Position numbers and translations under genes: made by a program. Under the pieces are notes generated by a model that made no database searches, was not told the DNA's origin, and was given only the letters and a program-made list of their open reading frames with translations. 64,000 bases of DNA from positions 1 through 64,000 of the forward strand of contig JAEZFP010000054.1 of assembly GCA_023417475.1 (NCBI GenBank), written 5' to 3'. The DNA comes from Bacillota bacterium (GTDB taxonomy: Bacteria > Bacillota > UBA4882 > UBA8346). This document shows, piece by piece, positions 37,829 through 46,968 of the stretch (the first letter of the stretch is position 1; each line of letters opens with the position of its first letter).

Positions 37829-37858
37829 AAGAAGGCTGAGCAATCAGCCTTCTTTTTT
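37829..37858 (+). terminator. Terminator of nifJ
   Basis: AAGAAGGCTGA, a GCAA tetraloop and TCAGCCTTCTT are followed by T residues. Confidence 0.95.
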
Positions 37859-37889
37859 CGCCTACCGCTAATCCAACTTGCCGGGACTT

Positions 37890-38150
37890 CGGGCAAGCTT
37901 ACTTATCCACAATTCCAGCTTGCGGAGCGACTCAGCAAGCTTACTTATCCACAAATCCAGCTTGCGGAGCGACTCGGCAAGCTTACTTATCCACAAATCC
38001 AGCTTGCGGAATGACTCAGCAAGCTTACTTATCCACAAATCCAGCTTGCGGAGCGACTCAGCAAGCTTACTTATCCACAAATCCAGCTTGCGGAACGACT
38101 CGGCAAGCTTACTTATCCACAAATCCAGCTTGCGGAGGAAACGAGCCAGC
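37890..38150 (+). repeat. Array 2: six 42-bp repeats with DnaA boxes
   Basis: TTATCCACA occurs on the plus strand at 37903, 37945, 37987, 38029, 38071 and 38113, exactly every 42 bp. Each box is followed by a spaced inverted repeat AGCTTGC/GCAAGCT. The orientation is opposite to arrays 1 and 3, and this array lacks the irregular tail they share. It lies between the nifJ terminator and the convergent membrane-protein gene. Open reading frames across it encode only 14-residue repeats without a ribosome site and are not considered genes. The spacing, four helical turns, puts all boxes on one DNA face. Confidence 0.92.
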
Positions 38151-38219
38151 TTGCTACTACCTAGAAAATAGACTTCGCTTGTTGCCTAGTTGTTGGTTTT
38201 GAAAAAATGTTCCATGGCC

Positions 38220-38320
38220 CCCCCTCTCTTCCTCCGCTTCGAACCGGCTGTCATTCAAAAGAGAGGGGGATCGTAAAACGTTTGATTTAGTATTGGCTAT
38301 CGAAGGGGGGTGAGTCACGC
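38220..38320. repeat. Inverted-repeat element related to 19706-19849
   Basis: CCCCCTCTCTT at 38220-38230 pairs with AAGAGAGGGGG at 38259-38269. The right end has GGGGTGAGTCACG, shared with the element at 19834-19851. The left outer arm is missing or degraded here. It lies between array 2 and the membrane-protein gene. Confidence 0.7.
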
Positions 38321-38374
38321 CCCAATTTTCATTCCTTCGCTTGCCCGTTCACAGCCAAATCACCAACACCCAAA

Positions 38375-38410
38375 ACAAAAAGGAAACCCCGGAACAAGGG
38401 TTCCTTTGTT
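38375..38410 (-). terminator. Terminator of the minus-strand membrane-protein gene
   Basis: On the minus strand AAAGGAACCC pairs with GGGTTTCCTTT (one mismatch) and is followed by a T-rich tract. Confidence 0.8.
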
Positions 38411-38430
38411 AATCGATAAAATGATTGAAT

Positions 38431-39015
38431 TTACGCAGAAACTCCCGGACTAGTCGGGGTTTGGTTCGTCAGTTCGTCATAGGCTTGAACCAACCCCAAG
38501 CTCATCAGCGGATTAGAGAAAATAGCCAGGACCGGGATTGCGCTGAGGATGAAGTGAACTAACGCGTAAATCCATATTTGGACGAAGTCGGCGGTGATGT
38601 AGGAAACCGCGTTACCCAACGCTACGGTGGGCGGTTGATTGTGTTCGACAATCAAACCGATACCGATAAAATAAACGAAAGTAAGCAACGGATAGACTAC
38701 GATCAACAGCGCCAGCTTGCCAAGGAACGGAATGACGGTAATGATTCCGGCAACAATGGTAAGGATGACAATCAGTAAAGTAAAGATAAACGTCGCGCCA
38801 AATTTGTCGAAATGATTGAAGATTTCGCTAATTTCGGCCGATTCACCCCGCAACACTTTCCGGAGCACGACAAACAATCCGGCGAATAGGGGGCCGGCGA
38901 GAATGGAGAATGTAACGCAGGAAAGTATGATCGTGAGTAAAGAAGCAACAAAGAGTACCACGAAACTTTTTAAGTAAACGTCAATACTTGATTGGAGATT
39001 TTTACCGATATCCAT
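38431..39015 (-). CDS. Integral membrane protein, DUF975-like
   Basis: This 194-aa protein has four to five hydrophobic segments, beginning around SFVVLFVASLLTIILSC. The overall pattern (a helix pair, an amphipathic RGESAEISEIFNHF stretch, then further helices) resembles DUF975/YciC-type membrane proteins of unknown function. The ATG at 39015 has AAGGAGG six bases upstream; an ORF start at 39069 is rejected. It is a single gene with its own terminator. Confidence 0.7.
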   Translation of the reverse strand: MDIGKNLQSSIDVYLKSFVVLFVASLLTIILSCVTFSILAGPLFAGLFVVLRKVLRGESAEISEIFNHFDKFGATFIFTLLIVILTIVAGIITVIPFLGKLALLIVVYPLLTFVYFIGIGLIVEHNQPPTVALGNAVSYITADFVQIWIYALVHFILSAIPVLAIFSNPLMSLGLVQAYDELTNQTPTSPGVSA

Positions 39016-39151
39016 ATTTGTCCTCCTTTGCTTTCTCAATCCGTAAATTATAATATTAGACAATTCCATCCAAGATTCCTAGCCGTTGCAAAAATAAAGG
39101 ACTGTCACAAACGGAACGTTTCGGTTCGTTGGCAACAACCCCTTAAGTCGG

Positions 39152-39721
39152 TTATATTAGGTCACGTAGCCATTGACGGTAACCGGCGACGATTCGTTCC
39201 GCCACCTCGACCGGCTCGAGGCGCGACGTGTCGATAATTAAATCAAAGTTCTCCGGTTTGGCGCAGTCAATGCCGTATTTGGTTAAGTAGCGCTGTTGTT
39301 CGCTACGGTAGCGTTCATTCACTTTAATCAGCGCCTCTGCAACGCTGCGGTATCCTTCGGCGTCGCCACGACGATTGTCGCAGAAAATCCGCTCCGCCGC
39401 GACCAACGGGTCGACAATCAGTCGCACCTTGAAAGAATGGGGAACGAAGTGCCAAGCCAGCCTGGAATCGAAGATAATATTTTCGGGTTGAGTTCCAATC
39501 CGGGCCATGGCTTGATCCATCTCTTCGTCGAGCGGATGGGTCTCCGAATATTGGTTCAACTCCAGAATCGTCATGTTGCGTTCCTCGGCCAGACGGCGCC
39601 AGGCCTCACCCATGGAAAAGATTCGAAATCCCGGCAGTTTTTCAAGCAGTAATTTACACACGGTACTTTTGCCACTTCCCAAATCACCGGAGATGGCAAT
39701 TTTATGGTTGGATTCAGCCAT
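39152..39721 (-). CDS. Cytidylate kinase-like P-loop protein
   Basis: This 189-aa protein has the Walker A loop ISGDLGSGKSTVCKLL at the N-terminus and the FDSRLAWHF and RIFCDNRRGDAEGY segments seen in cytidylate-kinase-like proteins. It could phosphorylate CMP or another small molecule. It is shorter than canonical Cmk and the nucleoside-specificity region is not clear, so substrate is uncertain. Confidence 0.75.
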   Translation of the reverse strand: MAESNHKIAISGDLGSGKSTVCKLLLEKLPGFRIFSMGEAWRRLAEERNMTILELNQYSETHPLDEEMDQAMARIGTQPENIIFDSRLAWHFVPHSFKVRLIVDPLVAAERIFCDNRRGDAEGYRSVAEALIKVNERYRSEQQRYLTKYGIDCAKPENFDLIIDTSRLEPVEVAERIVAGYRQWLRDLI

Positions 39722-40003
39722 TACTTACTCCTCACTAAGAAATACTTCGCGGCAAACGCTCAGGTTTTTGTTATCATTTTACTCGGTTCTTATTGAAATG
39801 GCAAGATTTAAATCGAACGCGGCCTTTTGCAAGATGCGAGCCGGCTCGGTTTGAACTTTCTTAGAAAAAAGAGGTAAAACGGAATTTTAGCGCGAAATGT
39901 GCCATGATAGCCAATAACCTTCAAAATGGACTTCATATCCGCGGACATTCCCACGGACCCTCATCAAGTAAAGGGCGCGTCCGCATGCAATAAGGAGATT
40001 ATC

Positions 40004-41983
40004 GTGCGAAACCAACCGCTCTGTAAGTATGGGTTAGTTCTACTGATCTTAAACATTCTGTTTGGGCAGGGCGCATTCGCCGACGGCGAATCGTGGCAGA
40101 CGGCCGTCAACCTTTATTATCAAGGCCGGATCAGTGAATCCGTCCAAATGCTCCGGAAAATTGTTGCCGCCCAACCCGATCGGACCATGGTCCGACGCGA
40201 TTTGGCCACGGTGTTGCGCCAATCGGGATTGCTTGACGAGGCTATCGACCAATTGACGATTGCCAATCAGCAAGACCCGACCGATCCCAAGATTCGGGCC
40301 GGATTGGCGGAGACGGCGTATCTGGCGGGAAAACCGCTGCGGCTTGCGACGACCGCTTGGGAGTTGGAACCGGGCGACGATCTGTTCTGGCGGGCGTTAT
40401 CCTTCGTTGAACAGTCCAAGCCGGTGGAAGCGGCGCTGTTGCTAAACCGGATGGTCCTGGCCAATACGCAAAACGCTTACGCTTATTACTTACTTGGCCT
40501 AATCCATCATCATAACAACGACCCGTCCGAGGCCGCGATCTGGTACAAAAAAGCCTTTTCAGTCGAACCCCGCTTATTAGGGTTCTTTATTCCGTTGGGG
40601 AACGTTGTTTACGGCCCGGGAAAGCTTGCGCCGGTATACGATTTATTGCAACGGGCTCAAGCCATGCAATCGTCTCAAGCAGTCACTCAGACTGAAATGA
40701 TTGGCAAATTGACCGATCTGGGGGGTTTGCCCGATCCGGCGCTCAGCGCCGCCGAAAAAGCAAGCTCCGAAGCGCCGGAGCTTAAAATCGGACTCGGCAG
40801 CGGAGTCGGTACCGTGAAGCTTAAGACCGACGCGGGACTGGTTTTGCAACGCGCCAACGGCGAGACGGTCTATTATAGCAGTGGCCCGGCGGTATTGAGT
40901 ATTGCGGGCGACGGCGACGGCGTTAGCGTCAAAAATGAATCGGAGCGAGTGGTCTGTACAGTCCAGGGAAATCTTGATCTAAAATATCTTCCTTCCGGAG
41001 CGAGAACCGGACTTTATGATGGCCGTTACCGTGACGGCTCGGTTTGGATCGGACGGATTCCCCAAGTTTACCGGGGAAACTTCCGGTTTATCCCCGGCGC
41101 CAACGGTTTGACTGTCGTCAACCGAATCGGATTGGAAGACTATCTGTATTCGGTCTTACCGTCCGAGATTCCGAGTCGCTGGCCGTTCGGGGCTCTACAA
41201 GCGCAAACAGTGGCGGCCCGGACGTACGCCTTGGCGAACCTCGGCCGTTATGCGGCCCAAGGATTCGATTTATTGGCGACTCCGGTATCGCAAGCCTATA
41301 AGGGGGTCCGGGAAGAAACCGAGCGGGCCCGGGCCGCGGTTGATTCAACCCGGGGTCTGATCCTGACCTATGGCGGGAAACCGGCCGCGACCTTTTATCA
41401 TGACAACAGCGGCGGTTATACCGAAGCGGCCGAGTCGGTCTGGAGTAACCGGCTTCCTTATTTGAAAGCCCTCCCGGAGCAACCGCTGAATGAACGGACT
41501 GAATTCCTGTCCCCGGCGCAACTGGACGATTGGTTGACTGAAACGCCGGATTCGGCCGGTTGTATCAAAGGCTGTTACACGTTGGGGACCTATCGGTGGA
41601 CCGCTTGGGTCCCCCGGGATTTGCTGGAGGAACGGATTAACGCCAAAGCGCCGGTGGGCAAGATCACCGCCGTAATTCCCTTGGAACGCGGCATCAGCGG
41701 CCGGGTGCGCCGGGTCTTCGTCCGGGGCGCCAAAGGCGATTACGTGGTCCAAGGCGACGCCCTCCCCTATCTGTTGGGCGGTTTGCGTAGTAGTTTGTTT
41801 GTGGTTGCTCCGAAGCTTGGCAAGGACAGGCTGCCGGAGTTTTTCGTCTTCCGGGGCGGCGGTTGGGGGCATGGCGTCGGGATGAGTCAGACCGGCGCGG
41901 CGGGAATGGCGGCGCGCGGCTCAAGTTTCCGGGAGATTTTGAGTTATTATTATCCGGAGACGGAGTTGGTGAAGAAATATTAA
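40004..41983 (+). CDS. SpoIID/LytB-domain protein with TPR repeats
   Basis: This secreted protein of about 659 aa starts at a GTG (40004) with AAGGAG ahead; a longer frame from 39926 would hide the signal peptide. After the signal peptide (LVLLILNILFGQGAFA) come TPR-like helices (about residues 30-220) and the SpoIID/amidase-enhancer domain (about 370 onward), with the family's NRIGLEDYLYSVLPSEIPSRWP segment, AQTVAARTYAL and the C-terminal GGGWGHGVGMSQTGAAGMA motif. SpoIID is a peptidoglycan lytic transglycosylase in engulfment; this TPR version may act in the cell wall in vegetative or sporulating cells. Confidence 0.9.
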   Translation: MRNQPLCKYGLVLLILNILFGQGAFADGESWQTAVNLYYQGRISESVQMLRKIVAAQPDRTMVRRDLATVLRQSGLLDEAIDQLTIANQQDPTDPKIRAGLAETAYLAGKPLRLATTAWELEPGDDLFWRALSFVEQSKPVEAALLLNRMVLANTQNAYAYYLLGLIHHHNNDPSEAAIWYKKAFSVEPRLLGFFIPLGNVVYGPGKLAPVYDLLQRAQAMQSSQAVTQTEMIGKLTDLGGLPDPALSAAEKASSEAPELKIGLGSGVGTVKLKTDAGLVLQRANGETVYYSSGPAVLSIAGDGDGVSVKNESERVVCTVQGNLDLKYLPSGARTGLYDGRYRDGSVWIGRIPQVYRGNFRFIPGANGLTVVNRIGLEDYLYSVLPSEIPSRWPFGALQAQTVAARTYALANLGRYAAQGFDLLATPVSQAYKGVREETERARAAVDSTRGLILTYGGKPAATFYHDNSGGYTEAAESVWSNRLPYLKALPEQPLNERTEFLSPAQLDDWLTETPDSAGCIKGCYTLGTYRWTAWVPRDLLEERINAKAPVGKITAVIPLERGISGRVRRVFVRGAKGDYVVQGDALPYLLGGLRSSLFVVAPKLGKDRLPEFFVFRGGGWGHGVGMSQTGAAGMAARGSSFREILSYYYPETELVKKY

Positions 41984-41992
41984 CGAAGCAAA

Positions 41993-42021
41993 TTGCTATT
42001 TGACGGCGATTCGTTTATAAT
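41993..42021 (+). promoter_or_regulatory. Promoter of serS
   Basis: TTGCTA at 41993-41998 and TATAAT at 42016-42021 are 17 bp apart. The leader is only about 55 nt, too short for a T-box. Confidence 0.75.
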
Positions 42022-42083
42022 AGATACGGAATTTACGGACAGACAAAGGGAAAGCTCCCTTGCGATAAAAAGGAGTGGCTACC

Positions 42084-43358
42084 ATGCTTGATATCAAACT
42101 GGTGCGGACCGATCCCGACCGGGTCCGGGCAGGAATGGCCAAACGCAACGCCAATGTGCCGTTGGACGAATTTTTGCGGCTGGATGAAGACCGGCGCAAA
42201 CGCTTGGTTGAAGTGGAACAACTGAAAAACCGGCGCAATGTTGTTTCGAAAGAAGTCGGCAAGTTAAAAGCGCAAGGTCAGGACGCTTCGGCGATTATCG
42301 CCGAAATGCAGCAGGTTGGCGAGGCTATTGCCAAGCTGGACCTGGAGGTTCGGGAGAGCGAGGAACGCTTAAACCAGATTCTGATGGTCATCCCCAACCT
42401 TCCTCACGAATCGGTTCCGGTCGGGAAAGATGAAACTCAAAATCAAGTGGTCCGGACCTGGGGTGAACCGCGGCAATTTGCGTTCGAACCCCAATCCCAC
42501 GATGAAGTTGGCGTGGGTTTGGGAATGATGGACTTTGAACGGGCCGCCAAGATCAGCGGCGCCCGTTTTGTGGTGATGCGCCATTGGGGCGCCAAACTGG
42601 AACGGGCGTTGGTTAATTTCATGTTGGATTTACATACCAAAAACCATGGTTATACGGAAGTATTTCCGCCGTTTTTGGTTAACCGGGCGTCCATGACCGG
42701 CACCGGCCAGCTGCCCAAGTTTGAAGAAGATATGTTCAAATGTAATCCCGGCGAGTTTTACATGGTGCCGACGGCGGAGGTTCCCGTGACCAATCTGCAC
42801 CGGGATGAAATTGTCGACCTGGAAGCCTTGCCGATTAAATACGCCGCCTATACCGCCTGCTTCCGGGCTGAAGCCGGTTCGGCGGGGCGCGATACCCGCG
42901 GCATCATCCGGCAGCATCAATTCAATAAAGTCGAGTTGGTCAAGTTCACCAAGCCGGAAGCATCTTACGCCGAGCACGAAAAGTTGGTCAACGACGCCGA
43001 AACCGTCTTGCAACAGCTGGGATTGCCCTACCGGGTGATGTTGCTGTGCAGCGGCGATCAAGGGTTCTCCGCCGCCAAATGTTACGATCTGGAGGTGTGG
43101 TTGCCCAGTTTCAATACCTACCGCGAGATCTCAAGCTGCAGTAATTTTGAGGATTTCCAAGCCCGGCGCGCCAATATCCGTTACCGTCCGGCGTCCGGCG
43201 CCAAACCGGAGTTCGTCCATACCCTAAACGGTTCGGGGTTGGCGGTCGGCCGTACGGTGGCGGCGATTCTGGAGAACTACCAGAATGCCGACGGCAGTGT
43301 CACTGTTCCGGAAGCGCTGCGGCCGTATTTGGGGGTCGAGACGATTACGGCGGGATAA
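42084..43358 (+). CDS. Seryl-tRNA synthetase
   Basis: This 424-aa class II synthetase charges tRNA-Ser. The N-terminal coiled-coil arm (about residues 30-100) is followed by the catalytic core, with motif 2 FRAEAGSAGRDTRG and motif 3 around EISSCSNFEDFQARR. The ATG at 42084 is preceded by AGGAG at proper distance; a GTG three codons earlier is too close. A terminator follows. Confidence 0.97.
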   Translation: MLDIKLVRTDPDRVRAGMAKRNANVPLDEFLRLDEDRRKRLVEVEQLKNRRNVVSKEVGKLKAQGQDASAIIAEMQQVGEAIAKLDLEVRESEERLNQILMVIPNLPHESVPVGKDETQNQVVRTWGEPRQFAFEPQSHDEVGVGLGMMDFERAAKISGARFVVMRHWGAKLERALVNFMLDLHTKNHGYTEVFPPFLVNRASMTGTGQLPKFEEDMFKCNPGEFYMVPTAEVPVTNLHRDEIVDLEALPIKYAAYTACFRAEAGSAGRDTRGIIRQHQFNKVELVKFTKPEASYAEHEKLVNDAETVLQQLGLPYRVMLLCSGDQGFSAAKCYDLEVWLPSFNTYREISSCSNFEDFQARRANIRYRPASGAKPEFVHTLNGSGLAVGRTVAAILENYQNADGSVTVPEALRPYLGVETITAG

Positions 43359-43376
43359 AATAAAGACTTACGGACC

Positions 43377-43412
43377 AAAAGACCAGTTACTATCGTAACC
43401 GGTCTTTCTTTA
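43377..43412 (+). terminator. Terminator of serS
   Basis: AAAGACC and GGTCTTT flank an inner GTTAC/GTAAC stem, followed by a T-rich tract. Confidence 0.9.
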
Positions 43413-43467
43413 TATGGAAGATCAAAATGTTCACCATGGAATATTTTTGTTCCGTGGCAAATTAGTG

Positions 43468-43473
43468 TATAAT
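43468..43473 (+). promoter_or_regulatory. -10 element ahead of the SNF2 helicase gene
   Basis: A TATAAT lies 43 bp before the proposed ATG at 43516; the -35 (TTTTGT at 43445) is weak. Transcription from here rules out an upstream start codon at 43414. Confidence 0.6.
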
Positions 43474-43515
43474 AAAAGGATAGGTATTTTTATCAAATTC
43501 GACGGAACCAAGGTT

Positions 43516-46500
43516 ATGATGAAACAGTTAATCCTCAAAAAACTTCAGACTTCGGTTAGCTCCACGGTTTATGCCCGGGGTGTTCAGTACTATGAAAACG
43601 GGCATATTCGCAAGTATCAAGTGATTCCCACCGGGGAACAGGAGTGGCGACTTAAAGCGGTCGTGGCCGGCATGGAGGAGTATCCGGTCGACGTTCAGGT
43701 GGGAGTGCGCGGTCAAACCGTCTATTTTTCTAAAGAATGCGGCTGTCCGTATGATTGGGAAGATTTGTGCAAACATGCGGTAGCGGTAATTTATAAATTT
43801 TTAAACGAATCGTTGGCGGTAAGTATCGATCAAGAGACGCCGCGGTTCCGTTCGTTGACCCGGGCCGACGCCCAAACCGTTTACCGTGAATTTGATCTCT
43901 TGAAACGACTTAGCGGTGAATTGGACCTGCCCGAGATCCAATTGACTTACACAATCAAGGGTTTGGCCAAACTGGCAATGGCCAATTTCCGGATTGGCTT
44001 TGATTTTCCCGGGGCCACCGATCAAGAACTGCGCGAGCTTTACGATTATGCGGTCGATTCTTATTATGGTTCGCATTCGTCACTGGTCTACCGGCAGACC
44101 GAACGAACCGTTATTCGCCGGTTAAGTAGCTTTGACCGGTTGGTTTTGGAGCACCTCCGGACGATTCAAGCCCGCAGCGATTCGGAACGCAAGAATATCT
44201 TTATTGCGAAAAGCCCGCAGAATTTGCAGTTCATCCAGACCATGCTGGGAAACCGGACAGTGCGCTTGGATGAGACGCAAAAAATTCTTGAACGCGGCGC
44301 CCCGGTCAAACCGGTTGGGTATGTCTCCGGCGACGAGAACCGACTGAAGATCCGTTTTGATTATGACGGTTTGGCGGAACAAGGGTTATACTGCCAAGAC
44401 TTGTCCTATTTGTTGGTCGGTTCGGTAATTTGTCCGGTGGAACGGGCAGGAATGGAGCGGCTGCCGCTGGAGATTGCGGTCCCGCCGGAGCGCCAAGGCG
44501 AGCTGCTGTTTGAAATATTGCCGAAACTTCGCCAGGAGTTGGGTTTGAAAGTGGTACCCAATTTACGGGCGCACACGTTACGGGTAATCCAACCGCAGGT
44601 GCGGCTGCGGCTTGATTATCATGACAACCAGGTCTTCTGTGAACCGGAATTGATCATTGGCGCGGAACATTATCAAGGGCTGGACTGTTTTCAACCGGCT
44701 AATCAACCGCAATACAACCGAACCGCGTCCGAAAGTACTGAATGGTGGAGCGTTGATCAGCAAGTGCTGGAAACATTCGTCAACTTCTTCAATGACAATC
44801 AGTTTATCGTCTCCAAAGACGGTATTGTCCTCAAAGATCCGGACGCGATCATCGGCCTGAAACTGGCGGGACTGAAACAACTTCCAGCCGATTGGCAGAT
44901 CGAGGAGAGTGAAGCGTTTCAAGGGTTGACGATCGAACCGATGGTGTTGGAGCCGATTGTCGAGTTGAATCCCGACGCGGAGATCGATTGGTTTGATTTT
45001 AAGATCTACTACAATCTTGGCGGCAAAACATATAGCCATCAGGAGATTATGGCCATGATCCGTCAAAATCAGTCCGGGCAAAAATACCTCCGGATCGACG
45101 ACCGGATCTTTTTGATCGAGGAAGCCGCCAAACTGGATGTGATCAACCGGGTGTTGAGTTCGGGCGACCTTGGAAATGCTCAACAACGCCAGGAGTTTTT
45201 CAATTTCTTTTTCTACCGGCAATTATTGCTCGAAAACGGGATCCGGGTGCAGGGCAATCAAGTCTATAATCAGTTGAACGAGGATCTGTCCGACTGTAAT
45301 CTGGTCGAAGCGGTGCCCCTGCCGCCGGAACTAGTGGGCGAGTTGCGCAGTTATCAGCGGGACGGCTTTTATTGGTTACGTTTTTTGCATCGTTATAAAC
45401 TGGCGGGAATTCTCGCCGACGATATGGGGCTGGGCAAGACCATTCAGGTGTTGACCTTGATCCGGAGTTTGCCCGAGGGTTTGCCCGTTTTGGTGGTCTG
45501 TCCCCGCAGTCTCATTTATAACTGGGCGGCCGAGATCGACAAATTTTACCCCGGACTGCCGTATCTGGTCTATCACGGGACGCCGGAGGAACGGGAACGG
45601 TTACGACGGACTTTCGCGACGCAACGGGTGATCATCACCACCTACGATATTGTGAACCGTGATGAAAAGGCTTTGCGGATGCTGGAGTTCGATTACTGCA
45701 TCTTGGATGAGGCCCAAAGTATTAAGAACCATTTGACCCAACGGACCCAAACGGTAAAACGGATCAAGGCCCGGCACCGTTTGGCGATCACCGGTACCCC
45801 GATTGAGAACGGATTGGAGGAGTTATGGTCGATCTTTGACTTTTTGATGCCCGGTTATCTCGGGGCGAAACAGAAATTCGGAGCCTTTTATGCCAATCCC
45901 ATTCAAAAAGACGGCGATGCGGAGCGGTTGCGGTTGTTAAAGCAGAAAGTGGCTCCGTTTATCTTGCGCCGGCGGAAGGAAGAGGTCTTGGCCGAACTGC
46001 CGGAGAAGGTGATTATGCTCCAAAAGGTGTTAATGACGCAACTGCAGGAAGATACCTACCGGACCATCCTGGAGCAGGTACGGCAGGAGGTCATGGACAG
46101 TATCCGCGACAAAGGAGTGGAGAAGTCCCAGATCACCATCTTGGCCGCCCTCACCAAACTGCGCTTGGTCTGCAATCACCCCCGGCTGGTATTGCCTGAT
46201 CTGAGCCCGGAGACCGAATCGGGCAAATTGGAATCCTTGATGGATCTGGTGCAGGAGGCCCGGGATGGCGGACATAAGGTGGTCATCTTCAGCCAATTCG
46301 TGAAGATGTTGCGGTTGATTGAGCCGAAGTTTAGCGCGGCGGGGATCCGCTATGAATATCTCGACGGTTCCACTCGTGACCGGATGGAGCGGATCAATCG
46401 CTTTAACGAGGACCAAAGCGTGGCGGCTTTTCTAATTAGCCTAAAAGCCGGCGGAGTGGGGATCAACCTCACCGCCGCCGACATTGTAATCCATGTCGAC

Positions 46501-46728
46501 CCATGGTGGAATCCAATGACCGAAAATCAGGCAACCGACCGGGTGCACCGGATCGGCCAGCGGAATCAGGTGATGGTGTATAAGCTAATCGCCTCGGGAA
46601 CCGTCGAAGAGAAGATGCTCAAACTACAGGGACGTAAACAGTCCATCTTTGATGCGGTGATCGAGAAGAATCAGAGCCCAGTCAGTAGCTTGACCTGGGA
46701 GGATATCCGGGGATTGTTTGATCTATAA
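43516..46728 (+). CDS. SWIM zinc finger plus SNF2-family helicase
   Basis: This DNA-dependent ATPase of about 1070 aa has an N-terminal SWIM zinc finger (residues about 75-92, ECGC ... CKHAV), a long middle region, and a SNF2/Rad54-type motor. Walker A is ADDMGLGKTIQ near residue 640, the Walker B-like box is LDEAQSIKNHLTQ near 731, and the helicase C domain contains SLKAGGVGINLTAAD and TDRVHRIGQ. Such proteins are widespread in Firmicutes and are thought to remodel DNA-protein complexes or act in repair. The ATG at 43516 or 43519 is favoured over 43414, which precedes the promoter. Confidence 0.93.
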   Translation: MMKQLILKKLQTSVSSTVYARGVQYYENGHIRKYQVIPTGEQEWRLKAVVAGMEEYPVDVQVGVRGQTVYFSKECGCPYDWEDLCKHAVAVIYKFLNESLAVSIDQETPRFRSLTRADAQTVYREFDLLKRLSGELDLPEIQLTYTIKGLAKLAMANFRIGFDFPGATDQELRELYDYAVDSYYGSHSSLVYRQTERTVIRRLSSFDRLVLEHLRTIQARSDSERKNIFIAKSPQNLQFIQTMLGNRTVRLDETQKILERGAPVKPVGYVSGDENRLKIRFDYDGLAEQGLYCQDLSYLLVGSVICPVERAGMERLPLEIAVPPERQGELLFEILPKLRQELGLKVVPNLRAHTLRVIQPQVRLRLDYHDNQVFCEPELIIGAEHYQGLDCFQPANQPQYNRTASESTEWWSVDQQVLETFVNFFNDNQFIVSKDGIVLKDPDAIIGLKLAGLKQLPADWQIEESEAFQGLTIEPMVLEPIVELNPDAEIDWFDFKIYYNLGGKTYSHQEIMAMIRQNQSGQKYLRIDDRIFLIEEAAKLDVINRVLSSGDLGNAQQRQEFFNFFFYRQLLLENGIRVQGNQVYNQLNEDLSDCNLVEAVPLPPELVGELRSYQRDGFYWLRFLHRYKLAGILADDMGLGKTIQVLTLIRSLPEGLPVLVVCPRSLIYNWAAEIDKFYPGLPYLVYHGTPEERERLRRTFATQRVIITTYDIVNRDEKALRMLEFDYCILDEAQSIKNHLTQRTQTVKRIKARHRLAITGTPIENGLEELWSIFDFLMPGYLGAKQKFGAFYANPIQKDGDAERLRLLKQKVAPFILRRRKEEVLAELPEKVIMLQKVLMTQLQEDTYRTILEQVRQEVMDSIRDKGVEKSQITILAALTKLRLVCNHPRLVLPDLSPETESGKLESLMDLVQEARDGGHKVVIFSQFVKMLRLIEPKFSAAGIRYEYLDGSTRDRMERINRFNEDQSVAAFLISLKAGGVGINLTAADIVIHVDPWWNPMTENQATDRVHRIGQRNQVMVYKLIASGTVEEKMLKLQGRKQSIFDAVIEKNQSPVSSLTWEDIRGLFDL

Positions 46729-46835
46729 TTGCTTGTGCTTTGGATAATCTACAGCCGGATCGCTTTGGAAAGTCAAGGGAAGCCAACGGGAAAATGTTGG
46801 TGGAACCGGTCGATGACGATTGCGGTAATTTTTAG

Positions 46836-46885
46836 GAACTCACCCTCGCCCTCACTTGTCACCAAGAGAGGGCGAGGGTGAGTTC
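46836..46885. repeat. Perfect 18-bp inverted repeat, GGTGAGT family
   Basis: GAACTCACCCTCGCCCTC at 46836-46853 and its complement at 46868-46885 flank a 14-nt loop. It shares the CTCACCC/GGGTGAG core and the GAGAGGG motif with elements at 19706-19849 and 38220-38320. It lies between two convergent genes, beside a true terminator. Confidence 0.88.
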
Positions 46886-46913
46886 GCACAAAGCTAGGCT
46901 AAATATTTGACTC

Positions 46914-46964
46914 AAAAAAGGGCTATTGCAACATTCTGCTTCATTTTGCAACAGCCCCTTTTTT
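46914..46964. terminator. Bidirectional terminator between the SNF2 and kimA genes
   Basis: An A-tract and GGGCT/TTGCAA on the left pair with TTGCAA/AGCCCC and a T-tract on the right, so it can serve both convergent genes. Confidence 0.9.
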
Positions 46965-46968
46965 ATAA

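Noticed and set aside
37890..38150. CRISPR array
   Set aside because: The repeats are directly tandem without unique spacers, and there are no cas genes.
37868..38202. Open frames across array 2 coding for repeated peptides
   Set aside because: Same repeat artefact as in array 1; position and strand do not fit a conserved gene.
41984..42083. T-box riboswitch upstream of serS
   Set aside because: The leader is about 55 nt, too short for a specifier stem and antiterminator.
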